64,000 bases of DNA from Tetmemena sp. SeJ-2015 (Eukaryota; Ciliophora; Spirotrichea; Sporadotrichida; Oxytrichidae). How positions within the stretch are numbered: position 1 is the first letter of the stretch; each line of letters starts with the position of its first letter. The notes below the pieces were generated by a model. The model saw nothing but the letters and a program-made list of their open reading frames with translations, ran no database searches and had not been told where the DNA came from. Positions 44,947-58,039 of the stretch are shown piece by piece. Where the stretch lies: NCBI GenBank assembly GCA_027382625.1, contig JAJKFJ010021315.1, positions 25,281 through 89,280 of the forward strand, given 5' to 3'. The position numbers were made by a program, and so were the translations under genes.

Positions 44947-47120
44947 TCAGAACTGTTCCTCTTCATTGATGAAAAGGCCGATAATTAGTCCTGCAAGTGA
45001 GAGGCTGACATAAACCCAAAACTGGTTTTCATCATCGAGTTTCAAAAGTACCTCAAAGCTAAATAGTCCAGAAAGTCCTGCGAAAAAGTTGCAAATACCA
45101 AAGCTGGTTGAAGCAAACAGGATAGGGAACAAACCGTTTGCCATGTAAACTCCTTCGTAAATCAGAGATATTCCAAACCGAGTTACCCAACAAAAGGTCA
45201 TCTCCAAGTACTTCTGCTAATCAGTTTCTTTCGGAATAAATTCAATTCAATTATTCATTCATTTAAATAGGAAGATTAAGGATGACTATGACACCTCCAA
45301 ATATTGTGAGGGCAAATGAAAAGAAGAAGAATTTGCGAGCTTATAAAATTACTTATCCCAATCTTAATATTGTGATAAGCTTTGTACTTTTCATAGAATA
45401 CTTCACCTAAAACATAAGCTACAAGTTCTACAGTAGCTCCAACTGTATCACTCATGTACTGGTCTCCTGGGAAATAGTTTTCGTGATTAGATATTATCTA
45501 GTAGGCCATAATAACTAAAGTAAATGAAATAAAATAATTCAAATATATCTTCTGAACTATTATCCATAGGAAAATGTTGAGAATCAGATTCCTGAGGATA
45601 ATCTTATCACTCAAAAACTAAAGCATAGTCGTTCTTAAACTTTTATAGAGTTTTTCTGTCCGTTCGAGCTCTTGATCCTTCTCTCAGCTGCTTTAGTAGT
45701 TACTTCCAGCTGTAATGATATTAAACTTAATTTAGTCTAAAATTTACATAGAAATTTTTCTTGTTTAAATTTCCTTGCGTTCCCTTTCGGCATCGAATAT
45801 ATACTACTCTGGAAGAGTTTTCCCGTTTTGCTTGGCAATCCAACTCATTATGTATTTGCACTATGAGAAACGATAGAAACTGTAGAGATACTCCGGCGTT
45901 TCAGTTATGTAAAAAGCCCCTGCTGCTCCGATGAGGCTTAAAACCACTCCAAATATTTGGAGGTAAAGCCAGTGGTGAGTCAGCTCGTAATAGATAGCTG
46001 TGATTATAGTAACTCCGCTATCAGCTACCAGAAGTATGGTCCAAACGGAGTACTTGTAGCGAAGATGCACATACTCTGAAATCATAATGTAGCACCCGTT
46101 ATATCTTCCAACGCAACACACTCCCAGAAAGAAACTCATGGCTGTGTTCAAAATCATGTGATATACGAGTAGAGCTTTTATTTATATTCAACTCAACAGA
46201 TTTAGAGAAAAGTATCACGAGATAGAAGAAGAACTGAGCCATCATAGAAAGCATGAACGGCATCCATCGTCCATATTTATCTGTGATGCGTGGGATGAAG
46301 AGACATCCAAATGAATATCCTAGATAGTACATTGAACTTAAAAGCGAAGTTTTGACTGGAGGGGCGCACTCGAGGCCAAACTCAGTCAACCAATTATCTA
46401 AAGAATCTGACTCTTCCCAATCTACTTTCCAAGCATAAACTTCATCTGAGCAGGCTTCATCTTATTCGCAGGTTTCAAATTCTCCTTCTGCCTCTTTCTA
46501 GCACAGAAATGCTGGCTCCTGTACCAGATAGGTTGAAGAGTACGAGAGCACACTCCCAGAAATGAAAGCAATCGTGAAATATGTTCTTAATCACTTTATA
46601 TAAAAAATAGATAGTCATGAGTATCTGAAATCTACCTAGCAAAACAGAATCAACATACCAATGTTATTTTTAAGTGATCTTTGTTGATAAAGTTATATTC
46701 TTATTTCATCTCATCTAGAATACTCTTGAATTTATGACTTACCGAAACCTCCAGCTCTGTTGATAAGCTCATCTAGAGTGAAAATCTCGATACTTGACTG
46801 GCTGGTGTGACTGCCTCTTTTTTCAAAGTAATCGTGATCTATATTAATGACTGCTTCTTGCTCATCTTCCGTTATATCTTGATACTCTACCGGCTCAATC
46901 CTTAATATGATATTAAAATTTCTGATTGGTGACTATAAATCCTCATATTGATATTGCTCCCTGAATCATTTATATCCTCGATCCCTTTAAAGTTAGTTCT
47001 CTTGCTATAGTTTGAGCTTTAGTCATTGATGTATTCCTCAAGACTGTGGCTGCGATCTTCGAGCAACAGAAACCTCTCTCTTCGAGGGTTCTCGGTATAC
47101 ATGCTTTTCAAACGCTTCAT
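44947..47120 (-). CDS. MFS4: SLC22-like MFS protein
   Basis: ATG 47120 (MKRLKSMYTENPRRERF), polar tail with NMRIEPVEYQDITEDEQE after IES removal, then IFTLDELINRAGGFG split by a GTAAGT intron whose acceptor gives GRFQILM, the standard SLC22 start of TM1. Luminal loop with paired Cys, then PVKTSLLSSMYYLGYSFGCL, PRITDKYGRWMPF (MFS loop 2-3 signature), a TTGAA-pointer IES, FFLGVCCVGRYNGCY, TRFGISLIYEGVYMANGLF, TSFGICNFFAGLSG, ending INEEEQF-TGA (44949-44947). Complete-looking twelve-TM carrier with unknown substrate; closest to MFS2. Confidence 0.82.
46152..46191. other. IES in MFS4, pointer TTCAA on + strand (40 nt)
   Basis: TTCAA at 46147-46151 and 46187-46191. Minus-strand join GAG TTG AAC ACA GCC ATG fuses two standard-code ORFs. 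Confidence 0.82.
46903..46943. other. IES in MFS4, pointer AATCCT on + strand (41 nt)
   Basis: AATCCT at 46897-46902 and 46938-46943. Minus-strand join ATG AGG ATT GAG CCG GTA restores the N-terminal frame. Confidence 0.85.
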
Positions 47121-47502
47121 TCTTTATCCTCTGTGATCTGACTATTTAATAGGACTAAAATAGTGCAATGTAATAAATAATTCCTATTTTGCAATAGAAT
47201 TATAATAATATCCTTAAAATAATTTATATAGAGACTAAAATATATTCGCAATAATAAAGTAATGCCTTGTCACTGTTTGAACTCTCTTTGCTTATTTTCT
47301 ACTTGATTCGTGACATTATAATTCATGAGGAAATATAATTTTGATAATTAAGATAGATAAAAAGTTATAAATGCACCTTTTGAAATATTTTCCCTCTTTT
47401 CACTTATGTTTTAAGTTATTTCTATACAAATCTTTATTATTCGATAGCAAATATTAGTGGATATCTTTCCTCTTGTAAGTGTGTGTTCTTCTTCTTCTTT
47501 GC

Positions 47503-49990
47503 TCACTCCAGTGTCTTAGGTTTTCTAAGGAAGAAGGAAACAAACAGAGCTGCGCCTGCCATTATACAGAATATGGTCATGGGCAGAGGTTTCTCAAACT
47601 CCGCAAATTGAGGAGCCAACATAGAGGCCAAGCGTGCGAAGATATTGAAGATTCCAAAAGTTGTTGAAGCATAGATGGGTGGGAAAAGTGTGTTAGCCAG
47701 ATACACCAAATTAAATGCTCCACTAATTCCAAACTTAGCCCCAAGCACCATCACAAATTAAATAAAGGAAGAAATTGAATTATCTTATCACTGGGATGAG
47801 AGATTTATGCGCCTCGCCAAAGATGATATAAAAAACTGAACCAATAATAGCCAGAGTGAAAGCTCCAATGAAGCTAACTTTAATTCCAATAGTTTTATAG
47901 AGTGCTCCTGAAACTATATATGCAACCACCTCACTTGTACATGACACTATTGTGTTCGTATACATATCACCGTCGATGAATTTTAGATAAATTATCTCTA
48001 CTTTTAAATGTACTTCATCTAGAAGTTGATAAGGAAGTAATCAAAAGAGGCAACAATCCAAAGAAGGGAAAGAACAAGCATGTTTACAAGATACTCTCTA
48101 TTCTTGAAAAAAAATATTTGCAACTGCTAACTACTTAAAATTAAAAGAATGAACAAGTCTTTGATAGCACCAGAGGGCTCTTCCTTAAAATAATGAAGAA
48201 AATCAAGTTATCTCCTTTTAAAGTGCATTTTCATCTTCATCTATTGGCTCACCTGATGTAGTTTAATTATTCGCTATAATCTTATCTTCGCTTATTTCAA
48301 GTTGCTCTTCTTTTGTGAGGAGGTTTTACTTGTCTAAAGTGTTATCATATTATGGCACATTGGTGAGATTATTTTTCACTTGATCGCGTTACTCCTTAGA
48401 GTAATCGTCCATCTTGGAGTGCAGCAGTTGCGGGTCTTGCAGTGATTTCGAGTTATACTCCTTTAATTGCCTTAATAAAAGTTAAATTTGATTTAGAATA
48501 CTCAGCCGATATAACTTTCCTCTCTCTCTTTTCTTCTTGAACTTCTTTCTCGAACTTAAACTTAGGATTATATCCAACTACTCTATTAAAGTATATTCTA
48601 GTTATTATGTCTATTGAAGCGAGCTATGAATCTGATATTCTTCCTTGATTCATCAAAACGCTTAGCGCTCCACAGGTACTTTGGAGACTCAGGAACTATG
48701 AATATTGCGACTGTGGAGATAAAAGTGAGGCAGAGGCCAAAGATTTGGTAGCCTTCCCAATACTTAGAGATGAATCTGAAGTAAATAGTGATTATAAGAG
48801 TGGTTCCTCCGTCCATGATAAGCATCAGAGTACCAACTGTAAAAATAAGTTTAATAGCACTAGATCAAATTAGAAGGAGTCTACACATATTTTTTATGAA
48901 CTGCAGTTTGGAATTTTTCAGGAATCAATTCAAGCATGTAGACGTAGACGATGTTAGACTTTCCTGGGCAAGTTAAGCCTAAGAAGAAGAAAAGGGCAGT
49001 GGTGAATTCCAAGTTGCGAGAAAGCACTAGTCCAAGGTAAACGAAGCAAGCAAAACCAGCACTAATTAGAGAAGGTATGCGTCTTCCATACAGATCCCCC
49101 AATCGAGGAACAAAGATGCAACCTACAGTCCAACCAGCAAAATACATAGAACCTAGAAGACCGATTTTCACATGATCAATACTTATTATTCATATAAATT
49201 TAAAATCAACGCCTAAAAAGATAATTAGAGGGAGAAAATTAGACAAATTTTCTTACATTCCAGATGGAACACATCTACCCAATTATGCAATGATTTATGG
49301 TCACTCCAGTCAATTATAATTTAATCAATGTTTTCTTGAAAGGGTAATTCAATCAATACCCAATAATTCTACTAGCATAAATATGATTCCAATGTTATAC
49401 GAAGTTTTCAAAAAAAATAAATAATAACTAAGTGTCAAAACTCGTAAAATATGTGCTTTAAATAGGGATGCTCTCATCTCTGCATTTATCTGCTGGCCCG
49501 CAGTTAGGTATGTTTTCTGGACATATGTAAACAGGAAAGAGCTCAAGGTAGGTGAGGGCATAAAAGATGTAGCCATTTGAGAGGTAGCAAATCATAAGGA
49601 ACAGCAGAATGTACCACTGAAACCAACCTATATGGTTTGTGAGATTGTATTTTTAAGATAGAGGGAAATATTTGAGTGTGAAAAACATTTTCTATGAAAT
49701 CTTGAGTCCACTGTTTAGGAATAAAAAGGATAGATCATATTTGATAGCTAATTAAGTAAATTAGAGTAGCGTTGGAACTGAATAATCTCATCTCATTTCA
49801 ATAATGTTTGCAATAACTTACCAAAGCCTCCAGCTCTTACTAATGCTTAATCATAAGTGAGACCTTTAGTTTGGGAGTCTCGGTGCTAGAGATTTACTCC
49901 AGGCGTAAAGAGGAGCGATGATGTTGTTTAATCTGCTGACACATTGATGTCAGTATCTACTTTTTGCTTTGATCCTTGGGACATCTTCAT
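47503..49990 (-). CDS. MFS5: SLC22-like MFS protein
   Basis: ATG 49990 (MKMSQGSKQKVDTD), then LTYDQALVRAGGFG at a GTAAGT donor (about 49823). Next exon: WYILLFLMICYLSNGYIF, a loop YLELFPVYICP with several Cys, then MYFAGWTVGCIFVPRLGDLY (MFS signature loop), a FFFLGLTCPGKSN segment, PESPKYLWSAKRFDESRK (the SLC22 PESPRWL-type motif after TM6), YKTIGIKVSFIGAF, LANTLFPPIYASTTFGIFN, ending LRKPKTLE-TGA (47505-47503). The five genes have the same first-intron position. Some IES or intron joins in 48000-49500 are not placed. Organic-ion facilitator by family. Confidence 0.8.
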
Positions 49991-50291
49991 TAAATTAGAA
50001 GTGGAAATGATAGACAATTTATTAATTATCAATTATAATAAAATAGATATATTCAATAACTTAGCACTCCTCTTTATATGATTATGATATGTTAGCATTA
50101 ATATCTCATAGATTATTCTCTATCTTTATTTACACTCTAATTATAAATTGTAAATATAATTCACAGTCCTTTAGCGTTCTGTATTTCTACTATGTTCATA
50201 CGATTCATTAATCTTGGATTTAGTGTCAGTTTTTAGTGTAAAGTAGAGTCTCTTAATTATAAATCTAGATTTCATATTAGAAAATAGGCAT

Positions 50292-52012
50292 ATGATGATG
50301 TCACTTTTGAGGCTAATTTATCATCCTGGAATGAGGTCTGATCTAGTGTGGAAACGAATCAGGTTCTTTATCTTTATAGTGCTGCTTTTTTACTTTCCTC
50401 AGCATATTGCTTTTATCATCCATCTCATTTATAGCTATGTTCTGCGGCTGCTAGTTTGCAAGTATTATGGATTTCATCGAGTGATGCTAGGACTTGACCT
50501 AATGATGTTACGCTCAGAAACTTATGTAGTCACTTGGATTAAGACCACCAGCAAACTTAAAGAGTTAACATCAATCAAGAAATAGATCATTAAAAATGGG
50601 CAACACTTGATAGACTTCAGATCCAAATTCGTAGAGATGATGGGAGATGTTTATCTCAAAGAGTTATCTCCTCAAGAGCAAAAACAGCTTTTTAAGGACT
50701 CAATTATAATTGTAGATGATGAAGTAAAGTCTGAAGATTAGCTCCACCAATTTATTCAAAAAATTGGACAGGAAATCATTCCACTAAATAAGCTTCAATA
50801 CTAAATCTACATCATCCCTTCATTTAAAGGAAGTTCAGATGCTGAAGAGAGCGTTGTTATCTTAAAGTCTAATCACTGTATGACTGATGGAATAGGCATT
50901 CAAACCCTCTTTGCAGATCTTTAAAAGTCAGAGGAACTGGATATTCTAAGACTTCCGATTATTAGACAGTAATCAAGGAGGGAAGTTGTAATTAAGCACC
51001 TGAACATCCTTTTAGTAATATTCTACTTTGTCAGAGATTCCCTCTACAGCTTCATACCATGGTGGAATAATTATCCACTTAACAACGTTATGGCTAAAAG
51101 AGAAATTAATGACAGCACTCATTTAGAAATTTCTAAGGCTACATCAGAATCAGACGACAAAGATAAACTAATAAGCTAAACTTTGGAATCGACTATTTAA
51201 ACTGACACTAATGAAGCTTTCCCAATTATCTTAGCCAATTCCTAGCTTTACGATGTTGAATAAATTAAATCCATTAGTAAATCACTTAACTGCACGATTA
51301 ATGACTTGCTTTTGGCCGTGTTCGCTTATTCACTTTACAAAATCATCCCTATTAAACAGAGCGAGTCCTCATCTAAAGCCAGTCAGTAAAAGCCTTAAAA
51401 ATTTAATCTATTGACAAACGTAGTTGCAAATCAAAAATTACCTCCGAAGAATAGAGATGATATCAACTATAGAAACTATCTTAATTTTGAATAATTTTAG
51501 TTGGCTTAATCTTAACCTTATGAAACTATCTTCACAATATAAAACTAATATTGCCCATAGAATAAGACCTTAAAGCATGCCTTTCTAAAATTAAATCTTG
51601 CATGAATAGAGCAAAGAGCAACAACTATGATTAACTATCCTTAGTTTACTTCTCAAAATTACTAATGCTGTGTCTCCCGCGAGATGGACTGGAGTATGCT
51701 TAAAAGGCGGTTGTCTCATAGCAAATGAGATTTAACTTTTCAAACATAAATGGATCTTCTAAACCACTTAAAGTTGGAGATGCTCTTTCAAAAGAAATGG
51801 GCTTTGCCTCTTTCTTAAACAATACTGCTATTGAATATTTGTAAGAATTATAATTATTATATACTGAAACTATGACTGTGTCAGTTCTAACTCACTGCGA
51901 TAAGTTAAGATTATCTATAGCATCAGGAATAAAGCCATTAGATTCTAGAAGTCTTATTAAAGAGATAGATCTCGCCCTTCAAGAGATAATCAATCAATAG
52001 CTTAGAAAATGA
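50292..52012 (+). CDS. WS/DGAT-type O-acyltransferase
   Basis: ATG 50292; after removal of an 11-nt IES the frame is 570 codons ending TGA 52010-52012. An N-terminal hydrophobic segment (FFIFIVLLFYFPQHIAFII, about residues 27-45) suggests a membrane anchor. The condensation-type active site HHxxxDG appears as NHCMTDG at about residue 195, so the second His and the DG are kept while the first position is Asn. Further family features: NDLLLAVFAYSLYK, then NVVANQKLPP and a C-terminal MRFNFSNINGSSKPL with a late MTVSVLTHCDKLRLSI block. Members esterify diacylglycerol or fatty alcohols with acyl-CoA to make storage lipids. Divergently placed to a START-domain gene. Confidence 0.82.
51536..51546. 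other. Micro-IES in the acyltransferase gene, pointer AATAT (11 nt)
   Basis: AATAT at 51536-51540 and 51547-51551. Removing 11 nt gives TTC ACA ATA TTG CCC ATA GAA and makes the entire gene one frame. Confidence 0.78.
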
Positions 52013-52130
52013 TTAAATAAATTTGAATCTTTCACTTTCTATATCTTTTAGTATGAGCCTATAAGGACGCAATAGCAAATTTGGGATATCCTAAATTATT
52101 CAATTTTTATCCTACTTGTTGAAGCATATT

Positions 52131-53354
52131 TCAATTTTTGGCCTGCTTAGTTAATGCTTTGTCAATTAGCTTTTCCAAGAAGTCTAGCATATATCCGCTG
52201 ATAGTCTTTGCTTAATCTTCAACTCTTACATACTAGCCAGTAAACTCCATCTACATCATATAGGTTAACCTAGTGCCAGTCATTTCTCCTTTTTCATTCG
52301 TCATTCCTCCTCTGATGACTATGCCACACAGATTGTGAAAAGCTCTCGCATATTTTTTATTCTTTGGCAAAATATTTTCAAGGCCTTGAGTAGTGTAGTT
52401 GAACAAGTAGGTGTGACGAGAGTCATCAAAGTTTATCAGTCTTCTGTGAATCACCTCTCTATTGTTTAGTGGATAACTTCCTTTGTAGACTGTCGAAAAA
52501 ATTTCACTACCATCTTGAGTCAATTTTTATCATAATCCTCTATAGAACGCATGATCATTTTATTTGAGCAGTTTGTAAAAGCTTGGATTGCACTTGCTTT
52601 CCCAACCATTGAGATATCTAGAGTTGGTTTTTTAACAGCTCAACTATAGTTTTGGGAGGAAGTTTATCGTAGAGACAGTCTAAGCGGAATATAGGGTTTT
52701 CAACATCATCTTTTTGCAATACAAAAGCATTATACTCTAATAAATATATAAACCCCTATAAGCTTAATAATTTCGAACTCTGGCTTCTCTTTTATGATTT
52801 TGAATCCTTCTGGCTGGCCCTCCTCTTGGAGTAACTAGTCAAACAAGGCAGCTCTAGAAAAGTATTAAGATTTGAATATCTACTTATTTATGGGAGGTGG
52901 CTACTGCTATTTTCCTGACTAATTAGCCGCACTCGCTTATGCTCCTATTCCACCAGTCTTATTAGTGCTGCTTAAATCTCCTGTCTCAAGAATTACTCCA
53001 GATGCACTCTAGCTTATTTACTTATTCAGCCCTCCTGGGAGAGCTTGAGCATGTCTTCTTTGATTATAAACTCTTTTCTGATAGGATATCTTTTCCTCTA
53101 ATTACTATAAAAAATGTCAAGCAATAAGCTATGCTCAAACTTCATTTGAAATATTACATCTTTCTCCAAAAACTTACTGTTTTCACTCCATACATTTAAA
53201 TTTATTGGTGTTAGTAATAAGCATTTAATATATTTTTCTGATACATGAAAGTAAAGAAGATGTAGAGAAGTAGAATTAGCAGACAAAAGTGAGCGAATTC
53301 ACTGTGATTGTGTTGATTCCTGAAAACGAACTCAAATAACTTAGCAATTTTCAT
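52131..53354 (-). CDS. START-domain lipid-transfer-like protein
   Basis: Probable ATG 53354 (MKIAKLFEFVFRNQHN), stop TGA 52133-52131. The C-terminal half has START-fold features: SEIFSTVYKGSYPLNNREV (the xPLxxRxxV turn), a YLFNYTTQGLENILP strand, FHNLCGIVIRGG and GTRLTYMMQMEFTG, then a long C-terminal helix (MLDFLEKLIDKALTKQ) that would lid the lipid pocket. Such proteins carry or sense phospholipids or sterols. The N-terminal third has no clear domain. IESs or introns are needed at about 53100-53290 and around 52530-52740 but were not all placed. Confidence 0.7.
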
Positions 53355-53471
53355 TTTAATTTAACTATTTCATTTTATAGGAATCTGAAAGACTTCCTTC
53401 CAATTATTATGAGCTTAAATTTAACTGATTGAATGTGTTTTATGCTCATCAAATGAATCTAATAGGAGCTA

Positions 53472-56163
53472 TCAGTTTATTTGGTTGCTATGCTTTTCAT
53501 TTAGATTCTACTCAGTTGGATGAGCTTGTCCTTTTGCTCTGTCATCCTTGTATGCTGCCTGTTAGTTGATTCTGCCTTTTTTGGCTGCTACCTCATCATT
53601 GATCTTAAGGAACTCTTTGAGACTATCTGGGTGGCGGTTACCTCCGATCTCTTCTAAATAAAGATATGTCAAGTCAATAATTATCTTCATCGATAAGGAA
53701 ACAGTGAAGAATAGTCTAGGCTGAGAAGGTAAATACGGAGAGAGTAACGCTTGCGAGAAGCCAAGCTATGGCAATAACCACGATAACAATTACTCTATTA
53801 TTTCATTGTTATTGCTTTTAAAACAGGGAAGACTGGAGAGTAAATATCATCCCTGAGATATGAGTTCATGATGATGATGTACCCAATCCAGCCGCTGAGA
53901 GCGCAGATTATCATTTTGCCTACGAAGATCAGGATAGCTCCCACGTTCATGCTCATTCCAAAACGAGCTGCGTTTCTCACAAACAAAGTCCATCCCTGCA
54001 GTGCTGAGGAGCAGAAATTGTTTGAAGTGAGGGCGATTTGAATGTATGCGATGGTAAATAAATTAATAGTATGATACTTTAATCCATTATTTTTGCGTTC
54101 TTGGTGATGAATTTGACGCATTAATCGAGACACTGAATGCAACATCTGACCAAGCAGAGTAAACATTTGACGCATTAGTTTCCTCCTGAAGCCTTCTCAA
54201 TCTTGCGAGCTGCATATTCAAAGATGAGCTTGATCATTTGCATAATAGCGATAAGGAGAGCGCCAAATGCAATGGAGCCAACATGGTAGCGGAAGATCCA
54301 CTTGAATCCCATTCTCATTGAAGCCTTAGCCTTATCATCTGCATTTCCTCCTTGAGCGAAGTACCACAGACTGCAAACTGCAGCGATGATGAATTGAGAA
54401 CAGCCAATGATGAAGGCGCTGATCCAGAACATACCAAAGATGTGATAAATCCACACATATCGAGTTGTCTCGTTCCAGTGCATCTAGGCGAAGGGAGATC
54501 CCTGAGATTTATAGATATCTCCTACTGAATACACCCAGATAGCAGATATCACCCACCATGCTATCCAAGCTCCTACTATTAAGAAGAAAAGAACTGGAAC
54601 TAGCAGGATTTGAGGAGTACTCCTGACGAAGTCACTGGCAGCTTGCATGATATATTACAATTTGCATTTTATTATTCTTTAATGATAGCAGCTGCTAGCT
54701 TGATAGTACTCCAGCAGCAGAAAACTACACAGACATATAGAGCAGCCATGATCCATATCATAATCGCCATGCCTATCATAACTGATCTTGTGTGGTCCTC
54801 ATCCTTGTATTACACTCCCAAGAACAAAACATAGAAGCAAAATGTAATAGAAGATATTTTAATGAAAAATACTGCATTTTCATATTAAAATATTTCTTTA
54901 AAAGCCTCCTCCCACTAAGAGTAAGAATATGGCCACCAGTGAAAGATAAAGGATTGGCTTTGCCATCCATCTCAGTAGAATAAGGTAAATGAAGCAAAGC
55001 ACATAAGCGATTCCTCCCATAACTAAGAGAACCCACCATGTTGGACCGAGGTCTCCAAAATATCTAGCAAGGTTTCCTGAAGCGTAACGCTTAATTATCT
55101 CCTGTTGAAGAGTGGAGTTAGTTGGAATGCAATACCTTCCAATATCTATAGGGGAGCTCAGCAATGAGTTTAATCACGATTGGGGAAGTCTTACATCTAG
55201 TTGAGGTGTATGAAGCTGTTGGGCAAGTAGTAGTGTTTGTGTTAACTTGACAATCTGCAACGGCTCCATTAAATTTAAAAAATAGTCGTAAAAAATGAAG
55301 CATGTAGATTTTATGTTTATCAGGGCAGTATCTGACACAAACTGTCTAGTCTAGAACTCCTGTATTATAGTAGTACTGCTCAATCTTAGGCCAGAAATTA
55401 AATATGAAAATCAGGATATTGAAGTTTATATTTTAAGAATATAGCTTTGTAATCAGCGAATCTAGTGTCTTTCTGACCGCATTAGTTTCCTATAATAAAA
55501 CCGTTAGAGATATATTTTAAAGAGGTTTTAGAATTTATCAGCATGTTTTAGCAATCGATCAGGTCGGCAAATCTTTAAGCTGATAAGATCTGAATTATTT
55601 CCTCTTCTCAAAGTGAGACTTTATTTTTTATTTTTGGCCACATAACGGCTCTCAAACTATCTCTTCAACCTAAGTGAAGGTTCTCAATTTATAAAGTATA
55701 GAGAGATTAATGTCTGCTTCTAGTCTTACCATCTTAATCAAAGACAGTGATGAGTTTGTAGGGATCCCCTAGTGCATAGCCATAAGCTGCAACTGCAAAC
55801 ATTCCCGCGAAAAACAGAGTGAATATAAGGCAAAATATCACATCTGTGCAAGATCTGTTCATCACAACACCATTCTTTAGTTCGTCAGGGGTCTTATTCT
55901 TCCCATCTTTCTAATTTCAATAAAAGTTAGCAAAAGAAGTTTTGATGAAAATGGATGTAAGTCCTTTTGTTCATGCTTTCTAAGGGTACTCAGGATATTA
56001 TGAGGCTCAAATATTTTGTGATAAGCAAAGTTCTGCTCATTATAAAGAATCAAGTTTAGAGCAAGTGAAAAGGAAGCTACTATTTGCATTTCCTTAAACT
56101 TACAGCCCTCTGGACGTCTTTGTCGGAGTAGCCGCCGTTTTCGTTACTAGAGCTGTTTCCCAT
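53472..56163 (-). CDS. Choline-transporter-like (CTL/SLC44) membrane protein
   Basis: ATG 56163; the N-terminus MGNSSSNENGG fits an N-myristoylation signal. After a first intron (donor GTAAGT at about 56105), multiple membrane segments follow; the SLC44 signature is clear in the C-terminal half: a Cys-rich CLLCLVRCCIQCLDQ stretch, then, after IES removal, TKNAYIQIALTSNNFCSSA, then RFGMSMNVGAILIFVG and IGYIIIMNSYLRDDIYSPVF. The C-terminal cytoplasmic tail contains LEEIGGNRHPDSLKEF and ends with TGA 53474-53472. CTL proteins are linked to choline uptake and phospholipid synthesis. Several standard-code ORFs in 53800-55300 are parts of this gene; remaining IES or intron joins in 54480-55900 are only partly resolved. 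Confidence 0.82.
54051..54097. other. IES in the CTL gene, pointer TGCG on + strand (47 nt)
   Basis: TGCG at 54047-54050 and 54094-54097. Minus-strand join AAG AAC GCA TAC ATT CAA restores the NAYIQIA signature. Confidence 0.85.
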
Positions 56164-58039
56164 TATTTTTATTCAATATAACTTATTCTCTAATGACTTT
56201 ACCAGCACAATTGTAACTTTATTTCAATTAAAATATCTCCTACTCGTATGTAAATTTGCTACAATAATTGTTTATTTAATGGACTTGGAAAATTTTTCTC
56301 AAATTCCAAGTTTAAAAAATGCAATTCAAGAGATTGGAGTAAGCAAATTGATCATTATATCCTTCTCAAAATTTTAATAAAGCAAGTTTGATTCAATTCA
56401 AATTGATAGATCTAATTTATATGACTTATTTTATTATTCTCGGCGTTCTTCGCATATTTAAGCAAATTCAAACGTCAGTTACTTTAAAATAGTTAACTTA
56501 TATAAATTAAATCCATCTAAGTGGAATAAATTAAATTCATAATTTGCTCAAACTTTAAGGAAAATTTTAATATAAAGAAATACTCATACAATCAACTCAA
56601 CAACAATATTGCAGAGCCCATATATTTCTGTTAAATTAAGAATTAGAGATTTAAACACTACCATAGATCATATTTTCTTAATTGTTTTATACTTGCAGAA
56701 CCTCTTCTTATTATAGTCGAGATGAGATGCTGATAAAATTGAGAGTAAGATAATTAAAGAATTGTTTAAAAATGAAGGGCCAGTTTTAAATAAGAAAAAT
56801 TTTAGTACAACATTATATAAATACTAAGTTTTTATAGGTAAATTAGACTGAAATCTGCTTTAGATTCTTTCAGAAATCTGAAATCATAAATTTTAGCTCA
56901 TGGAGATTTAGAAAGTAAAAATCTCTTAATTTTTTGGCTTTTTCTTCGAGTAATGGCCTCTTTTCGAGTTTTTACCATAAAAAGAGTGGGAAAACTTCAG
57001 TAGTGCTTCCCTCCATTTTTAATAGTTTAAGTATTAAATTTCCTTAATGGAGTAACTACTACCTCATCAGAATTAGCCATAGGAAAAGAAGGGGGAATCA
57101 AACAATGATAAAATGATACAATAAATTACTGATAAAATACACTAGTGCCATTATCTAAATGTAGATAGTGTTGTGAAATTCAAAATTTATATATCATTTT
57201 CAATTGTTTCTTCTTATACTGCCAACTAACGAATCAGACTTTATTCATTCCTGTCTAAAATAACTTAAGCTTTATCATTAAGATCATTCATTAAAAATTA
57301 TTTCATGATTTTGAAAAAATAAATGCCAGACTATATATTTTTAAAAGGAAGAGAATTCTTCCTTCATTTATAGTTGAGAATTTAATTGAAAACTGAATTT
57401 ATTATTAAATTTAATTATGATTGAATAAATTAGTGCTAGTTGAATTGTATCATATGTAAATAATTATTAGACCATTCGATTTAACATAAAATTCCAAGAT
57501 TTTATTATTCTTACAATTTTTGTGCTACAATGCTCAGTTAATATATATAAGATACACAAATTTATTTTTTTTTAACTTGGATTGTGAATTTCATGGAATG
57601 CGCATTTAATTTCTCGCTTCAAAAAGATACTTATGAGGTTATTTAAGAAAATTTTTTATTGTATTTTGAACAAGCTACAGATAAGCGGAGCTTAAATCTG
57701 AGATTTAAACTGTCTCGAAGTTGGAATTCCCCATTTATTAATTTAAACAATTGTCCATTTTAATTAATTTCATTTATATTAAGGTTTTATTTGCTTTTTA
57801 ATAAAAAAAATTATAAATATTGAGAGAATCTGGAGTCTTGCTAATTTTTATTTTAAGTTAAATCAGATATACTGACTTAAAACTCATTAAAATTAGAAGA
57901 AAGATCATAGAATCTTTATCTTGAATTAATATGGCTTGACGAGAATATTGTAAATTCCTTATCATAATTTAATTCCCTTCCCTATTAGTCGTATATCGAA
58001 GAGAGGATCTAGTTTAGTAATCTATCTAAAGAAGGTACT
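56164..58039. other. Gene-poor AT-rich stretch
   Basis: About 1.9 kb with long A/T runs and no sustained frame on either strand under the UAR=Gln code. Probably germline-limited or intergenic DNA. Confidence 0.45.
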
